Of a DNA stretch of 54,673 bases, positions 17,477 through 28,412 are shown in pieces. The notes below the pieces were generated by a model that saw only the letters and a list, made by a program, of their open reading frames with translations, had not been told where the DNA came from and searched no databases. Source of the stretch: Deinococcus multiflagellatus (lineage in GTDB: Bacteria; Deinococcota; Deinococci; Deinococcales; Deinococcaceae). Location: contig NZ_JAIQXV010000025.1 in assembly GCF_020166415.1 (NCBI RefSeq), forward strand, positions 1-54,673. The letters are read 5' to 3'. Made by a program: the position numbers and the translations under genes. Position 1 is the first letter of the stretch; each line of letters opens with the position of its first letter.

Positions 17477-17503
17477 AAAAAAGGCGGCCATTGCGTGGCC
17501 GCC
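17477..17503 (-). terminator. intrinsic terminator after htrA
   Basis: On the minus strand GGCGGCC (17503-17497) pairs with GGCCGCC (17489-17483) and is followed by six T (17482-17477). It sits 20 bases past the htrA stop. Confidence 0.88.
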
Positions 17504-17524
17504 TCTGAGGGGGAAGTGCTGGGC

Positions 17525-18625
17525 TCAGCGCAGGGTGCGCTTGAGGAGGGTCACCTTCACTGGCACCTGTTTCTTGTTGCGCCACACGGTCAGGGTGACC
17601 GTCTGCCCCGGGCGCTTGGCGGCCACGAAGCGGATCACGTCGAACGAGTCGCGCACGCGCTGGCCGTCCACCGCCACGATCACGTCGCCCAGGGGGGCCA
17701 GCAGCTGGTCGCGGTTGTTGCGCAGGCTGCCGCGCAGGCCCGCGCGCGCCGCCGCCGAGCCCGCTGCCACCTGGTCCACCAGCGCGCCTTCGGAGCTGCT
17801 CAGGCCCGCCAGCTGGCGCAGGGCGGGGTCCAGGTTGTCCAGGTCCACCAGGGTGGCGCCCAGGGTGCCGCGCTGCGGGACCCCAATTTTTTCCAGGTCG
17901 TCCAGGCTCTGGCGCACCAGATCGCCGGGCAGGGCAATGCCGATCACGCCGGGCACCAGCTGGTTGGCGGCGGCATTGGCGTCCGCCACGCCCACCACCA
18001 GGCCGCGCGAATCGAGAACGGGGCCGCCGCTGCTGCCCTGCTGAATGTTGGCCGTGGTGGCGAGGTACTGCCCCACCTCGTCGGCCAGCTGGTCCTGCCG
18101 GGGCACGTCACGGGCGCTGGCCGCCACGCTGAACACGCCGGTGCCCACAAAGTTGGCAATCCGCAGCGGCGTGCCAATGGTGATCAGCTTCTGCCCGGGA
18201 ATCAGGCGGGCACTGGAGCCGAAACTCAGGGTGGCGGGCGCCGTGACCCCGGTCACGCGCAGAATGGCGATGTCAATGCCGGGGTCAATGCCTTCCAGCT
18301 TGGCCGGCACCCGGCGCCCGTTGAACAGCGTCACCGTGATGGCTTCTTGGTACTGCACCACATGGTAGTTGGTGACGATCAGGTCTTTTTTGTAGAAAAA
18401 GCCGGTGCCGGTCTCGGTGGGCAGGTCGCCGGGCTGCAGCCGCTCTCTTTGCAGGCGGTTGTCCACGCGCACCACGGCCTGCATGGCCTTTTGCACCACC
18501 TCCACCGTGTTGATCTCGTCGGTGGTGACCAGGCTGCGCTGGGCGGTCACAGTGCCGCTCAGGTAGGCCCCGCCCAGCCCCCCAGCCACCAGCGCCGCCA
18601 GCCCCAGCAGGCGCGCCGTCTTCAT
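17525..18625 (-). CDS. HtrA/DegP-type serine protease with PDZ domain
   Basis: The 366-residue protein is a trypsin-like envelope protease for misfolded proteins. An uncleaved anchor or signal (LLGLAALVAGGLGGAYLSG) is followed by the protease domain: catalytic His88 in VTNYHVV, Asp118 in GIDIAIL, Ser199 in QQGSSGGPV. A single C-terminal PDZ domain follows (residues about 265-366: LSSSEGALVDQVAAGSAAARAGL ... GDVIVAVDGQRVRDSFDVIRFV). Start MKTARLL at 18625 places the charged residues right before the anchor. The downstream FmdB-like gene ends 20 bases upstream of this start, so the two may be co-transcribed. Signal-anchor architecture is that of DegS or YkdA rather than soluble DegP. Confidence 0.92.
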   Translation of the reverse strand: MKTARLLGLAALVAGGLGGAYLSGTVTAQRSLVTTDEINTVEVVQKAMQAVVRVDNRLQRERLQPGDLPTETGTGFFYKKDLIVTNYHVVQYQEAITVTLFNGRRVPAKLEGIDPGIDIAILRVTGVTAPATLSFGSSARLIPGQKLITIGTPLRIANFVGTGVFSVAASARDVPRQDQLADEVGQYLATTANIQQGSSGGPVLDSRGLVVGVADANAAANQLVPGVIGIALPGDLVRQSLDDLEKIGVPQRGTLGATLVDLDNLDPALRQLAGLSSSEGALVDQVAAGSAAARAGLRGSLRNNRDQLLAPLGDVIVAVDGQRVRDSFDVIRFVAAKRPGQTVTLTVWRNKKQVPVKVTLLKRTLR

Positions 18626-18644
18626 GTGGCGTCCAGGGCCCAGA

Positions 18645-18851
18645 TCACTCGCCCCCGCCCCCGCTGCCCTCTTTGGGGCGCGAATCGGTGACATAAAAGC
18701 CGCTGCCCTTAAAGGCAATGCCGGGCCGGGCCAGCACGCGCTTGATCGGCGCGCCCGTATCGGGGTGCGCGGTGTAGGGCTCGTCGCGCATGCGCTGCTG
18801 CAGTTCGTAGATCTCGCCGGTCTGGGTGTTCTTGTAGAGATAGGTGGGCAT
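18645..18851 (-). CDS. FmdB-like small protein lacking zinc-ribbon cysteines
   Basis: This 68-residue protein aligns with the FmdB regulatory-protein family at both ends: MPTYLYKN and the C-terminal block IKRVLARPGIAFKGSGFYVTDSR. Normal members carry two CxxC pairs that bind zinc (typically MPTYEYxCxxCG and a second CPxCG). Here those positions read NTQTGEI and HPDTGAPI, and the protein contains no cysteine at all. It therefore keeps the fold markers but cannot bind zinc in the usual way. The gene lies immediately upstream of htrA in the same orientation. Start MPTYLY at 18851 is the only one that fits the family. No specific function is known for this clade. Confidence 0.8.
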   Translation of the reverse strand: MPTYLYKNTQTGEIYELQQRMRDEPYTAHPDTGAPIKRVLARPGIAFKGSGFYVTDSRPKEGSGGGGE

Positions 18852-19018
18852 GGTCTTTACCTTGATTTCGGGTTGTGGTGGCGGGGAGCGGTGCCCCCCC
18901 GGCGTTCGCGCCCCCATCCTAGCAAGTGCCCCGCTGCGCAGATGAAGGCGAAATGACCGGGTCTTGGGCCGGCATAGTCATGAGTGCTGTACTCACATGA
19001 GGCTAGGTAGGGGGGTGC

Positions 19019-19024
19019 TATGCT
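19019..19024 (+). promoter_or_regulatory. possible -10 box of the glmS transcript
   Basis: TATGCT lies about 45 bases upstream of the predicted ribozyme cleavage site. The expected -35 position reads CATGAG at a 17-base distance, a poor match, so this is a weak call. Confidence 0.3.
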
Positions 19025-19068
19025 GCCGGGCGGACCGTTTGGTGTCCGGTCCACACCAACACAGGGCA

Positions 19069-19240
19069 GCGCAAGGCCCCCGGCAGCGGGGGAGACGAGG
19101 TGGAGGTTAGCGAAACGATCTGCGGATGCCTCCAGGTTCTTTGGCGTGCGAGCCTACCCGGTGCCCCCTTTCTTTGGGGGCGCGAATCTGCGGCCATAAC
19201 CCCCGTGGCAACACAGGGACAAAGCCCAGAAGCATGCACA
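19069..19240 (+). ncRNA. glmS ribozyme (glucosamine-6-phosphate-activated, self-cleaving)
   Basis: The glmS leader has the conserved ribozyme core. Cleavage should occur between A19068 and G19069 in CA/GCGC. A P1-type hairpin CCCCCG-GCAG-CGGGGG follows, then GACGAGGTGGAGGTTAGCGA (19094-19113) and CTGCGGATGCCTCC (19120-19133), which are the P2/P2.1 strands of the ribozyme with GGAGG/CCTCC pairing. Next come a P3 hairpin from GGTTC to CCTACC, a GCCCCC/GGGGGC hairpin (about 19163-19181), and a 3' domain with GTGGCAACACAGGGACAAAG. On binding glucosamine-6-phosphate the RNA cuts itself and the downstream glmS mRNA is degraded, giving feedback on wall-precursor synthesis. The 3' boundary is approximate. 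Confidence 0.85.
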
Positions 19241-19255
19241 ATCCAGACACCGGTA

Positions 19256-19300
19256 CGGCGTGCGGTTGGCGAGTGGCCAATGGCAGATGGCGAATGGCTG
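19256..19300 (+). repeat. GATGG/AATGG-rich minisatellite in the glmS leader
   Basis: Between the ribozyme and the glmS start lies GGCGAGTGGCCAATGG followed by CAGATGGCGAATGG. Related GATGG-type repeats occur at 25265-25290 and, as an in-frame insert, in hemW (27352-27532). It lengthens the leader by about 100 bases and is not part of the ribozyme. Confidence 0.45.
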
Positions 19301-19359
19301 TTTGGGCCTTTGCCCCTCTGCATGTGCCACCAGCCCTCTGGCCGCCACAAGGAGCCCCT

Positions 19360-21180
<1,821 letters not shown>

Positions 21181-21189
21181 GGGAGATTG

Positions 21190-21222
21190 AAAAAGGCGCG
21201 TCGAGTTCCGACGCGCCTTTTT
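21190..21222 (+). terminator. intrinsic terminator of glmS
   Basis: GGCGCGTCG (21195-21203), loop AGTTC, CGACGCGCC (21209-21217), then five T; five A precede the stem, so it may work in both directions. It begins nine bases after the stop codon. Confidence 0.93.
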
Positions 21223-21250
21223 CATTGCCAAACCGTAAGGTAAGGGCCTA

Positions 21251-22429
21251 ATGGCGCAGGCTCTCCCGGATGTCAGCAAACTTATTCAGAGCATCCTACG
21301 GCATGACAAGAAGACCAATACGTTCAAAATGGCGCTGATACGTGCTTTGAATGACACTGCTCTTAACTTTGCGGCCTTACAGGGTAGAGGGCAGGGCATT
21401 GCCATTCCTACACGCGTCCTCGCGGAATATTGGGTGGGATACTACTGGCCGTTTATGGATGCTGAGCGCCCGGTTATGCAAGGGCCAAGAATTTTCCGAG
21501 CAGGCGTTCTGAGGCAGGACGTCGCTTTCCGAAAGGAACTAACCGAATTGAGGGAGCTTTGGCGGGCCTCTCTCTTTGGGTCTGACCGTCCCTCTGATGG
21601 CGTTGTGCTCGTCAGTGAAATGAAGGTCAATGCCCACGCTGGCGAGTACGGGCCGGAAATGCTGCGAAAGTACATCCAGGTTCTACGGGTGGTGGCGAAG
21701 TGTGTGGAGCAGCCGATTACTTACTCTGGCGGGGCAAGCAACCAATACGCTGTTTTTTCGCGTCAGAGATATTTGAGAGACCTACCCGCAGAGGTTGTGC
21801 CGCTGCCTGGAGCCAGGCCAGATGAACTTTGCATTGTTGTGCCAGATTGTATGTGGGAAGGGTTCAAATTCTACTCAATGTTCGTGGACGCGCTTTGCAT
21901 CCACGAATGGAGCCTATTCACCGAGAACGTGACTCAGGTGGTGGAGGGCGTCAGCCGAGGCGGCGTCTATCAGGCACTGACTGACAGGCCTGATAATAGA
22001 CGTCCTCTCACCTGGGAACGGAACCACATTGATCTCCTCCTCTTAGAAGGAGAAACCCTTCTCTGCTTCTGGACGAAGAGGCAGCTTCGTTTAGGTGCTT
22101 ATGATGTTGACCACATCATTCCTGTCGCAACGTATCCAATCAATGAACTCTGGAATCTTGTTCCGTCTGAATCGAGGTTTAATCAGCATATTAAGCGAGC
22201 ACTGATGCCTGCAGAGGAATGGCGCAGTACCCTGCCTCAACGGCTTGTGGAGATTTACTCGTTTTACCAGCGTAGCCCCGCATTGGGAGAAGCGCTAAGA
22301 CAAGGTGCCAATTTGCGCTTTGCAAACGATCAGATTTCAAATTTGCCGAGTTTGGCCAATGCTGTCACAACGATGGTTTTCTCGGTGGCTGATTCAAAAA
22401 ACACTCCTCGGTTCAAATATTTCTCCTGA
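21251..22429 (+). CDS. HNH endonuclease-domain protein, probably horizontally acquired
   Basis: The 392-residue protein carries a C-terminal HNH nuclease motif: LLCFWTKRQL (about residue 271) then DVDHIIPVATYPINELWNL with Asp287-His288, Asn302, and SRFNQHIK with Asn311 and His313. The N-terminal part (KKTNTFKMALIRALNDTALNF) resembles the helix that opens a group of stand-alone HNH proteins found in restriction-like or defence contexts; the middle is unassigned. Base composition is near 50% GC, far below the neighbours, and codon use is unlike theirs, suggesting transfer. It follows the glmS terminator, with no partner gene: no methyltransferase, helicase or toxin is adjacent. Start at 21251 is the first ATG; the ribosome site (AAGG) is weak. 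A role as a solitary nuclease of a defence system is inference. Confidence 0.75.
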   Translation: MAQALPDVSKLIQSILRHDKKTNTFKMALIRALNDTALNFAALQGRGQGIAIPTRVLAEYWVGYYWPFMDAERPVMQGPRIFRAGVLRQDVAFRKELTELRELWRASLFGSDRPSDGVVLVSEMKVNAHAGEYGPEMLRKYIQVLRVVAKCVEQPITYSGGASNQYAVFSRQRYLRDLPAEVVPLPGARPDELCIVVPDCMWEGFKFYSMFVDALCIHEWSLFTENVTQVVEGVSRGGVYQALTDRPDNRRPLTWERNHIDLLLLEGETLLCFWTKRQLRLGAYDVDHIIPVATYPINELWNLVPSESRFNQHIKRALMPAEEWRSTLPQRLVEIYSFYQRSPALGEALRQGANLRFANDQISNLPSLANAVTTMVFSVADSKNTPRFKYFS

Positions 22430-22497
22430 ATTCGCCAACAGCATCAGAAGTTAACAGGATGACCGCAATACAATCTTGCCTACTCAACCCCGCGCCC

Positions 22498-23253
22498 TCA
22501 CTCTTCCAGCGCACCCGTCCCCAGCCCGGCCTCTTCCCATAAGTCCCGCCCGCCCCACGGGCCGCGAATGTCCAGCACGGCGAAGCGGGCGAACAGTTCC
22601 TCGCGGTACCACCCTTCGCGGTGGGTGCGGGCCATCACCTCGCGGTGCGCCGCGCCGCCGTAGGCAAACGCCTTCATGGCCTGCGCACTGCGCCACACGC
22701 TGAAGGTGGCCTGATGCAGCAGCGGCACCTCGCCCATGCCCACAGCGGCGATCAGGCCCGGCGTGCGGTCCAACTGGTGCTGCGAGGCCGGCACCGCGCG
22801 CCAGAACCGCACCAGCCGCGTGGGCCGAATGGCCGCGCGGGTGAGCACCGCCACCGGCCCGCCGGGGTCCGTCCCCCGGGCCGGCTCGCCCCCAAAAGGC
22901 TCGGCGCCGCCCCAGCGCCCCCGCCACCGCTCCGGGCGCAGCACGGCGGTGCAGCTCTCGGCGGCCAGCGCACGTTCCTGAGCCCGCCAGGCACTGGCTT
23001 CAAAAGCCTCAAGGTCGTCCAGGGAGGACCACACCGCAAAGCGCGCCCAGCGCCGCAGGTCGGCACTTAGGGTCAGCGCGCTGCCCTGGCCGGTGCCCAG
23101 CAGGCGGTAAAAGTGCAGACCCGGCACCTGCCGCAGCTGCCCGTGGTCCGACCCCATGCGCGACAGCCCCTGCCGCACAGCGCGGGGGGCGTAGGTGTTC
23201 AGGGTGAGGGTGGCCACCTGCGCGGCGGCTGGCCCTGGGGGGTGCGTGGCCAT
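22498..23253 (-). CDS. CrtA-like (spheroidene monooxygenase-like) protein
   Basis: The 251-residue protein resembles spheroidene monooxygenase (CrtA) and its antibiotic-biosynthesis-monooxygenase-like relatives. Signs are RFAVWSSLDDLEAFEAS, RTPGLIAAVGMGEVPLLHQATFSVWRSAQAMKAFAYGG and HREVMARTHREGWYREELFARF, the last being the typical family end. CrtA in phototrophs inserts a keto group at C-2 of acyclic carotenoids. Deinoxanthin, the Deinococcus carotenoid, is made by other known enzymes, so this protein's role is open: a side reaction on carotenoids or an unrelated heme oxygenation. Start 22498-23253 is set by ATG with AAGGAG eight bases upstream; in-frame starts further up lack this. No carotenoid gene is adjacent. 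Confidence 0.8.
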   Translation of the reverse strand: MATHPPGPAAAQVATLTLNTYAPRAVRQGLSRMGSDHGQLRQVPGLHFYRLLGTGQGSALTLSADLRRWARFAVWSSLDDLEAFEASAWRAQERALAAESCTAVLRPERWRGRWGGAEPFGGEPARGTDPGGPVAVLTRAAIRPTRLVRFWRAVPASQHQLDRTPGLIAAVGMGEVPLLHQATFSVWRSAQAMKAFAYGGAAHREVMARTHREGWYREELFARFAVLDIRGPWGGRDLWEEAGLGTGALEE

Positions 23254-23478
23254 GCCGGGCGCTCCTTGGGGAAATGAATTGCCCTTCAGGATAGGCCCAG
23301 GCCGCAGCGGGGGTGAGGCGCGAGCTAAAGCCCCGTTGAGGAACAGGGAGAAGGGCCCCGGGGGGCCCCACGGGTGTCTTGGTGGCGCCGGCGCAGGGGC
23401 CAGGGGCCCTGTTCCACGAACAGAGCCCACGAACAGAGCTGGACGCTTGTGCGCCCAGCTCGCCTCAGTCGCCCGGTG

Positions 23479-25110
23479 TCAGAACCCGGCCATATCCGAG
23501 GCCACCGCATTGTTCGGAATGTTGTAGACCCCGTACACTTCCCGGTCCATGAAGGCGTCGGGCAGGTAGGCGTAGCCGCCGTCGCCAAAGCCGCAGCTCC
23601 AGGAGTTCTTGATCACGAAGTACCCGGTGGGCAGGGCAAGCTTCACGCTCACCAGACCGCCGATCTTGGCGTCGTAGGTCTGCATGCCGGTGTTGATGTA
23701 CCCCACCACATGAACCGCGTGTCCGCCGCGCACCTTGCCGCCCATCAGGCCCAGGTTCGGCAGGCCGTTGGCGCCAATGGCGTCAAAGGCGGGATCAACA
23801 TTGAAGCCCAGAATCAGCTGGTCGCCCCGGTCAATCATCTGGCGCAGCATGGCGCGGCGGTAGGCGCGGGCGGCGTCGCCACTGCCCAGGAAGTTGCTGG
23901 CCAGGGCCACCCAGACTTCGCTGCCCTGCGTGGCGCGGAAGTTAAAGGCGGCGTTTGGCGCAATGTCCCATTCCGGCTTCCAGGCGCAGTTGTTGGTGCC
24001 GCCCTGGCAGACCAGCTGCGCCTGCGCGGTGGTGTCGCTGCACGCCTGATTCGCGTAGTTCAGGCAGGAGTTTTTGAATTCCGTGATGGGTTTGGTGATG
24101 TCGGCGGGAATGCGGACACGGCTGCGCGAGGGGTTGTACTTCCAGCGCACCTCGGTGGGGATCATGCGCGCCTTGCCAATGATGTCGTTGAAATCGCCCC
24201 AGCCGGCGCCGTCACCCAGCACGCCGTCATCGCCGCGCAGCCAGTAGTAGGCGTACTGCTCGCTGAGGTTAAACGCCCCCTTGTTGCGCCGGGCGATCAG
24301 GGTTTCCAGCGCCGAAACGTAGGCAAACGCCATGCAGGTGCCGCGTGCGCCCTGGTCCTTGATGGTGGTGATCTGGTTGATGGCGTTGCCGCGCATCTGG
24401 CTGAACAGGGCGTTGGTGGGCGTAAAACGGCACGCACCGTCGCTGGGATTGTTCACGAAGCCGCCGCCCAGTTCGTCCTGGGGCTGGGAGGGCTTGGGGG
24501 GCGCGGCTTTGACGAGGTCCACGACGGGCACGGTGATGCGGACATTCGGGGCGATGTTCACCGCGCGCACCGACTCCGGTGCCAGGAATTCACGCGGCAC
24601 CGGGTTCTGCTCGCTCAGGCCGAACGATTTCAGGATGGCGGCGCGGTTGGCGGCGGCGCTGGCCTCGGCCTGGGCGACGCTCAGGGCCACCGTGTCCTGA
24701 CCGTACAGCAGCACAGGTTTGACTTCCCCGGTGCGGAGGGTGACGGTGGAGGGAACCGTCAGGCCCCGGGGCAGGGCCAGGGCGGCGCGGGCCACGTCTG
24801 CGCGCAGGTCGGCGGCCCCCTGCAGGTTCCGGACAAGGTCCACGCTGCGGTTGATCTCGGCGTCGCGGGCCTGAATGCGCGCGGGCAGGTCCTGCAGGTT
24901 CAGCTGCAGCACGTTCGGGGCCTGCAGCGTCTGCTGAAACACGGTGGGCGCCACGCGCAGCACATTCAGGTCCAGGTTCGCAATCTTGATGGGCTGCAGC
25001 TGCAGGCCCGAGAGGTTCACGGTGTTCTGGGCCTGCGCCCCCCCAAACAGGGCGGCGCTGAGGGCCAGCAGGGCGGCGGCGGGGCGGGCGGCGCGGGACA
25101 GGGTGGGCAT
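23479..25110 (-). CDS. secreted papain-family (C1) cysteine peptidase
   Basis: This 543-residue exported protein has a signal peptide (AAALLALSAALFGGAQAQ). About 200 residues of unassigned, repetitive Leu/Asn/Gln-rich sequence follow (NLSGLQLQPIKIANLDLNVLR), which may be a propeptide or binding region. The C-terminal papain-like domain has Gln253 (oxyanion hole) and Cys259 in KDQGARGTCMAFAY, His464 in GGHAVHVVGY and Asn502 in IKNSWSCGFGDGGYAYLP. Several extra Cys (SCLNYANQACS, QLVCQGGTNNCAW) suggest disulfides. ATG at 25110 is preceded by AGGAGGAG, a very strong ribosome site, so the product is probably abundant. It may process surface proteins or feed on peptides. Stand-alone transcription is likely. 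Confidence 0.87.
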   Translation of the reverse strand: MPTLSRAARPAAALLALSAALFGGAQAQNTVNLSGLQLQPIKIANLDLNVLRVAPTVFQQTLQAPNVLQLNLQDLPARIQARDAEINRSVDLVRNLQGAADLRADVARAALALPRGLTVPSTVTLRTGEVKPVLLYGQDTVALSVAQAEASAAANRAAILKSFGLSEQNPVPREFLAPESVRAVNIAPNVRITVPVVDLVKAAPPKPSQPQDELGGGFVNNPSDGACRFTPTNALFSQMRGNAINQITTIKDQGARGTCMAFAYVSALETLIARRNKGAFNLSEQYAYYWLRGDDGVLGDGAGWGDFNDIIGKARMIPTEVRWKYNPSRSRVRIPADITKPITEFKNSCLNYANQACSDTTAQAQLVCQGGTNNCAWKPEWDIAPNAAFNFRATQGSEVWVALASNFLGSGDAARAYRRAMLRQMIDRGDQLILGFNVDPAFDAIGANGLPNLGLMGGKVRGGHAVHVVGYINTGMQTYDAKIGGLVSVKLALPTGYFVIKNSWSCGFGDGGYAYLPDAFMDREVYGVYNIPNNAVASDMAGF

Positions 25111-25557
25111 GGTGGTCTCCTCCTGGGGGGACACGAAAGGGGGCGGGGTGGGTCTTCAGTACACGGCGCCGAGCGTTGCGTGGGCGTTGCGCGCCCGTGG
25201 GCCCTGCGGTCTTTCCGTGCACGCAGTTCAGCACCCGGGGCGTGATCAGGGCGTGATCGGGCAGATGGTGGATGGTCGATGGCAGATGGCATAGGGCCTG
25301 CGAGGGGGTCTGGGGCGGTGGGGGTGGAGCGGGGTGCGAAGGGTCGAGAGGTCGAGGGGACCCCGGCGGGAGTGGGACTCCTGGTCTGGATCGTGGGCGG
25401 GGTGCGAAGGGTCGAGAGGTCGAGGGTCAAGAGGTCGAGGGGGGGGCGCGCAATCCCCTTCTCGACCTCTCGACGCCTCGACGTCTCGACCTTCTCTCCT
25501 CACCAACAAAAAGCCCCCAGGGCAGCGCCTGGGGACCACCGGGGGGGGCCTGAGCCC
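25111..25557. repeat. repeat-rich spacer between the peptidase and lpd
   Basis: The stretch has GATGG-type minisatellite at 25265-25290 (GATGGTGGATGGTCGATGG). A 28-bp exact direct repeat starting GGGGTGCGAAGGGTCGAGAG lies at 25331-25358 and 25399-25426. An array of GTCGAGAGG units on one strand faces CTCGACCTCTCGAC units at 25461-25491, so a long hairpin can form. The lpd terminator is at its right end. No gene is visible. Confidence 0.7.
25508..25534 (-). terminator. intrinsic terminator of lpd
   Basis: On the minus strand CCCCAGG (25534-25528), loop of six, CCTGGGG (25521-25515), then GC and five T. It starts about 24 bases past the lpd stop. Confidence 0.88.
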
Positions 25558-26961
<1,404 letters not shown>

Positions 26962-27033
26962 GCGGTCAGTCTAGCGCCCCCACCACCCACCTGCCCGCAT
27001 AGCTGGACGCGGCCGATTCACAATTCCGGCTGG

Positions 27034-28362
27034 TCAGTGCCCGCCCGGCGCGGCGTCCAGAAAGTCGGTGACCACGCGGTTGAGCACCCACCAGCCCTGT
27101 GGGGTGGCGCGGAGTTGGTGGCCCTCCAGTTGTAGCAGCCCCCCCGCCACGTTCTCGGCAATAGGCGCCGCGTACACCCCAGCCACGTCCACTCCGCTGC
27201 GCCGCGACAGGTCCGCCAGATCCAGCCCCGCCCTGAGCCGCAGCCCCATAAACAGCGCGTCTGTAACGTAGTCGTGCGGAAAGATCGCTTCGGCCTCGCC
27301 CGCCTCACCTGTCAGCCACTCGTGCAGGTGCGGATTCGTGCGCCGGAAGGTGAGGGGGGGGTGGGGTGTAGGAAGTGGGAAGTGGGCAGTGGGAAGTGGG
27401 GTGTGGGCCGTGGGTAGTGGAGCGCCCTGCGCCGCCTTGTCCTGCCCTTCGCCATCGGCCATCGGCCATCCGCCATCCGCGCCCTTTCCATCAACCATCG
27501 ACCATCGACCATCACCACCCGGCAAAGCCGGATAGTGCCCCGCCCCCCCCGGCCCCAGCCCCAGGTACGTGCGGCCGTGCCAGTAGGCGAGGTTGTGCTG
27601 CGACTCCTGCCCCGGGCGGGCGTAGTTGCTGATCTCGTAGCGGGTGAAGCCGGCCGCCGTCAGCAGCGCCTCGGTGCGCTCGAAACCGCGCCGCTCGTCG
27701 TCCTCGTGCACGGTGACGCCCCGGCGGGCGAACTCGGTGCCGGGCTCAATGGTCAGGGTGTAGGCGCTCACATGGCCCACGCCCAGGGCCAGCAGGCCGT
27801 GAATATCGTCGTCCAGTGGCTGGCCCGGCACCGCCGTGATCAGGTCGCCGCTCACGCGCAGGCCGCGCGCCACCAGGGTGCGCACGGCGTCGGCGGCCTG
27901 GGCGGCGGTGTGCTGGCGGCCCAGAAAGGTCAGGGTGGGGTCGTGCAGGCTCTGCACCCCCACGCTGGCGCGGTCAAAGCCCAGGGTCTGCCAGTGGGCG
28001 GCGCGCGCCGGGCTGACGGTGCCCGGGTTCACCTCCAGGGTGTTTTCCCTGCGGCCCCAGCCCAGCCTGGTCTGCACGCTGCTCACCAGGGCCTGCAGTT
28101 CGTCGTCGCGCAGAAAACTGGGGGTGCCGCCGCCCAGATACACGGTGTCCAGGTCCACGGCGTAGGTCTGCGCCAGCTGCGCGGCCTCCTCGTCCAGCCG
28201 CGCCAGATACCGCTCCACCAGCCCGGCGCGGCGCGTCAGAACATGAAAGTCGCAGTAGGGGCAGATGGTGGGGCAAAACGGCACATGCACGTACAGGTGC
28301 CGCACCACCGGGTCGAGGCGGCTGGGGCCGGAATGGGCAGGGCTGGTGCCGGGCGAACTCAC
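27034..28362 (-). CDS. hemW: HemW-like radical SAM heme chaperone with an in-frame repeat insert
   Basis: HemW proteins resemble coproporphyrinogen dehydrogenase HemN but act as heme chaperones. The 442-residue product has the radical SAM cluster motif CPTICPYC ([14 protein letters not shown]), YLGGGTPSF, the NPGTV segment, [16 protein letters not shown] and the C-terminal HemN/W domain from NPHLHEWL onward. Between GHYPALPGG and FRRTNPH sits a low-complexity insert of about 60 residues ([12 protein letters not shown], then [18 protein letters not shown]) not found in the family; the DNA there (27352-27532) is GATGG and GGAAGTGG minisatellite. The insert keeps the frame, so the protein may still work. 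GTG at 28362 is chosen because a TACACT box ends seven bases upstream; GTG 28305 ([11 protein letters not shown]) is an alternative. Confidence 0.88.
   Translation of the reverse strand: MSSPGTSPAHSGPSRLDPVVRHLYVHVPFCPTICPYCDFHVLTRRAGLVERYLARLDEEAAQLAQTYAVDLDTVYLGGGTPSFLRDDELQALVSSVQTRLGWGRRENTLEVNPGTVSPARAAHWQTLGFDRASVGVQSLHDPTLTFLGRQHTAAQAADAVRTLVARGLRVSGDLITAVPGQPLDDDIHGLLALGVGHVSAYTLTIEPGTEFARRGVTVHEDDERRGFERTEALLTAAGFTRYEISNYARPGQESQHNLAYWHGRTYLGLGPGGAGHYPALPGGDGRWSMVDGKGADGGWPMADGEGQDKAAQGAPLPTAHTPLPTAHFPLPTPHPPLTFRRTNPHLHEWLTGEAGEAEAIFPHDYVTDALFMGLRLRAGLDLADLSRRSGVDVAGVYAAPIAENVAGGLLQLEGHQLRATPQGWWVLNRVVTDFLDAAPGGH
27352..27532. repeat. minisatellite insert inside hemW
   Basis: On the plus strand AGGAAGTGGGAAGTGGGC-type units are followed by GCCATCGGCCATCGGCC and ATCGACCATCGACCATC. 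On the gene strand these read as GATGG repeats like those at 25265-25290 and in the glmS leader. The length is a multiple of three, within the limits of my reading of the borders. Confidence 0.65.
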
Positions 28363-28412
28363 GCGCGGCAGTGTAGAGCGGCCCAGGGCGGGGAACTGTT
28401 CTGCGGCGCCGC

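Noticed and set aside
25331..25491. CRISPR-like array
   Set aside because: The two 28-bp repeats are 68 bases apart, with GTCGAG units inside the spacer and no further copies or cas genes.
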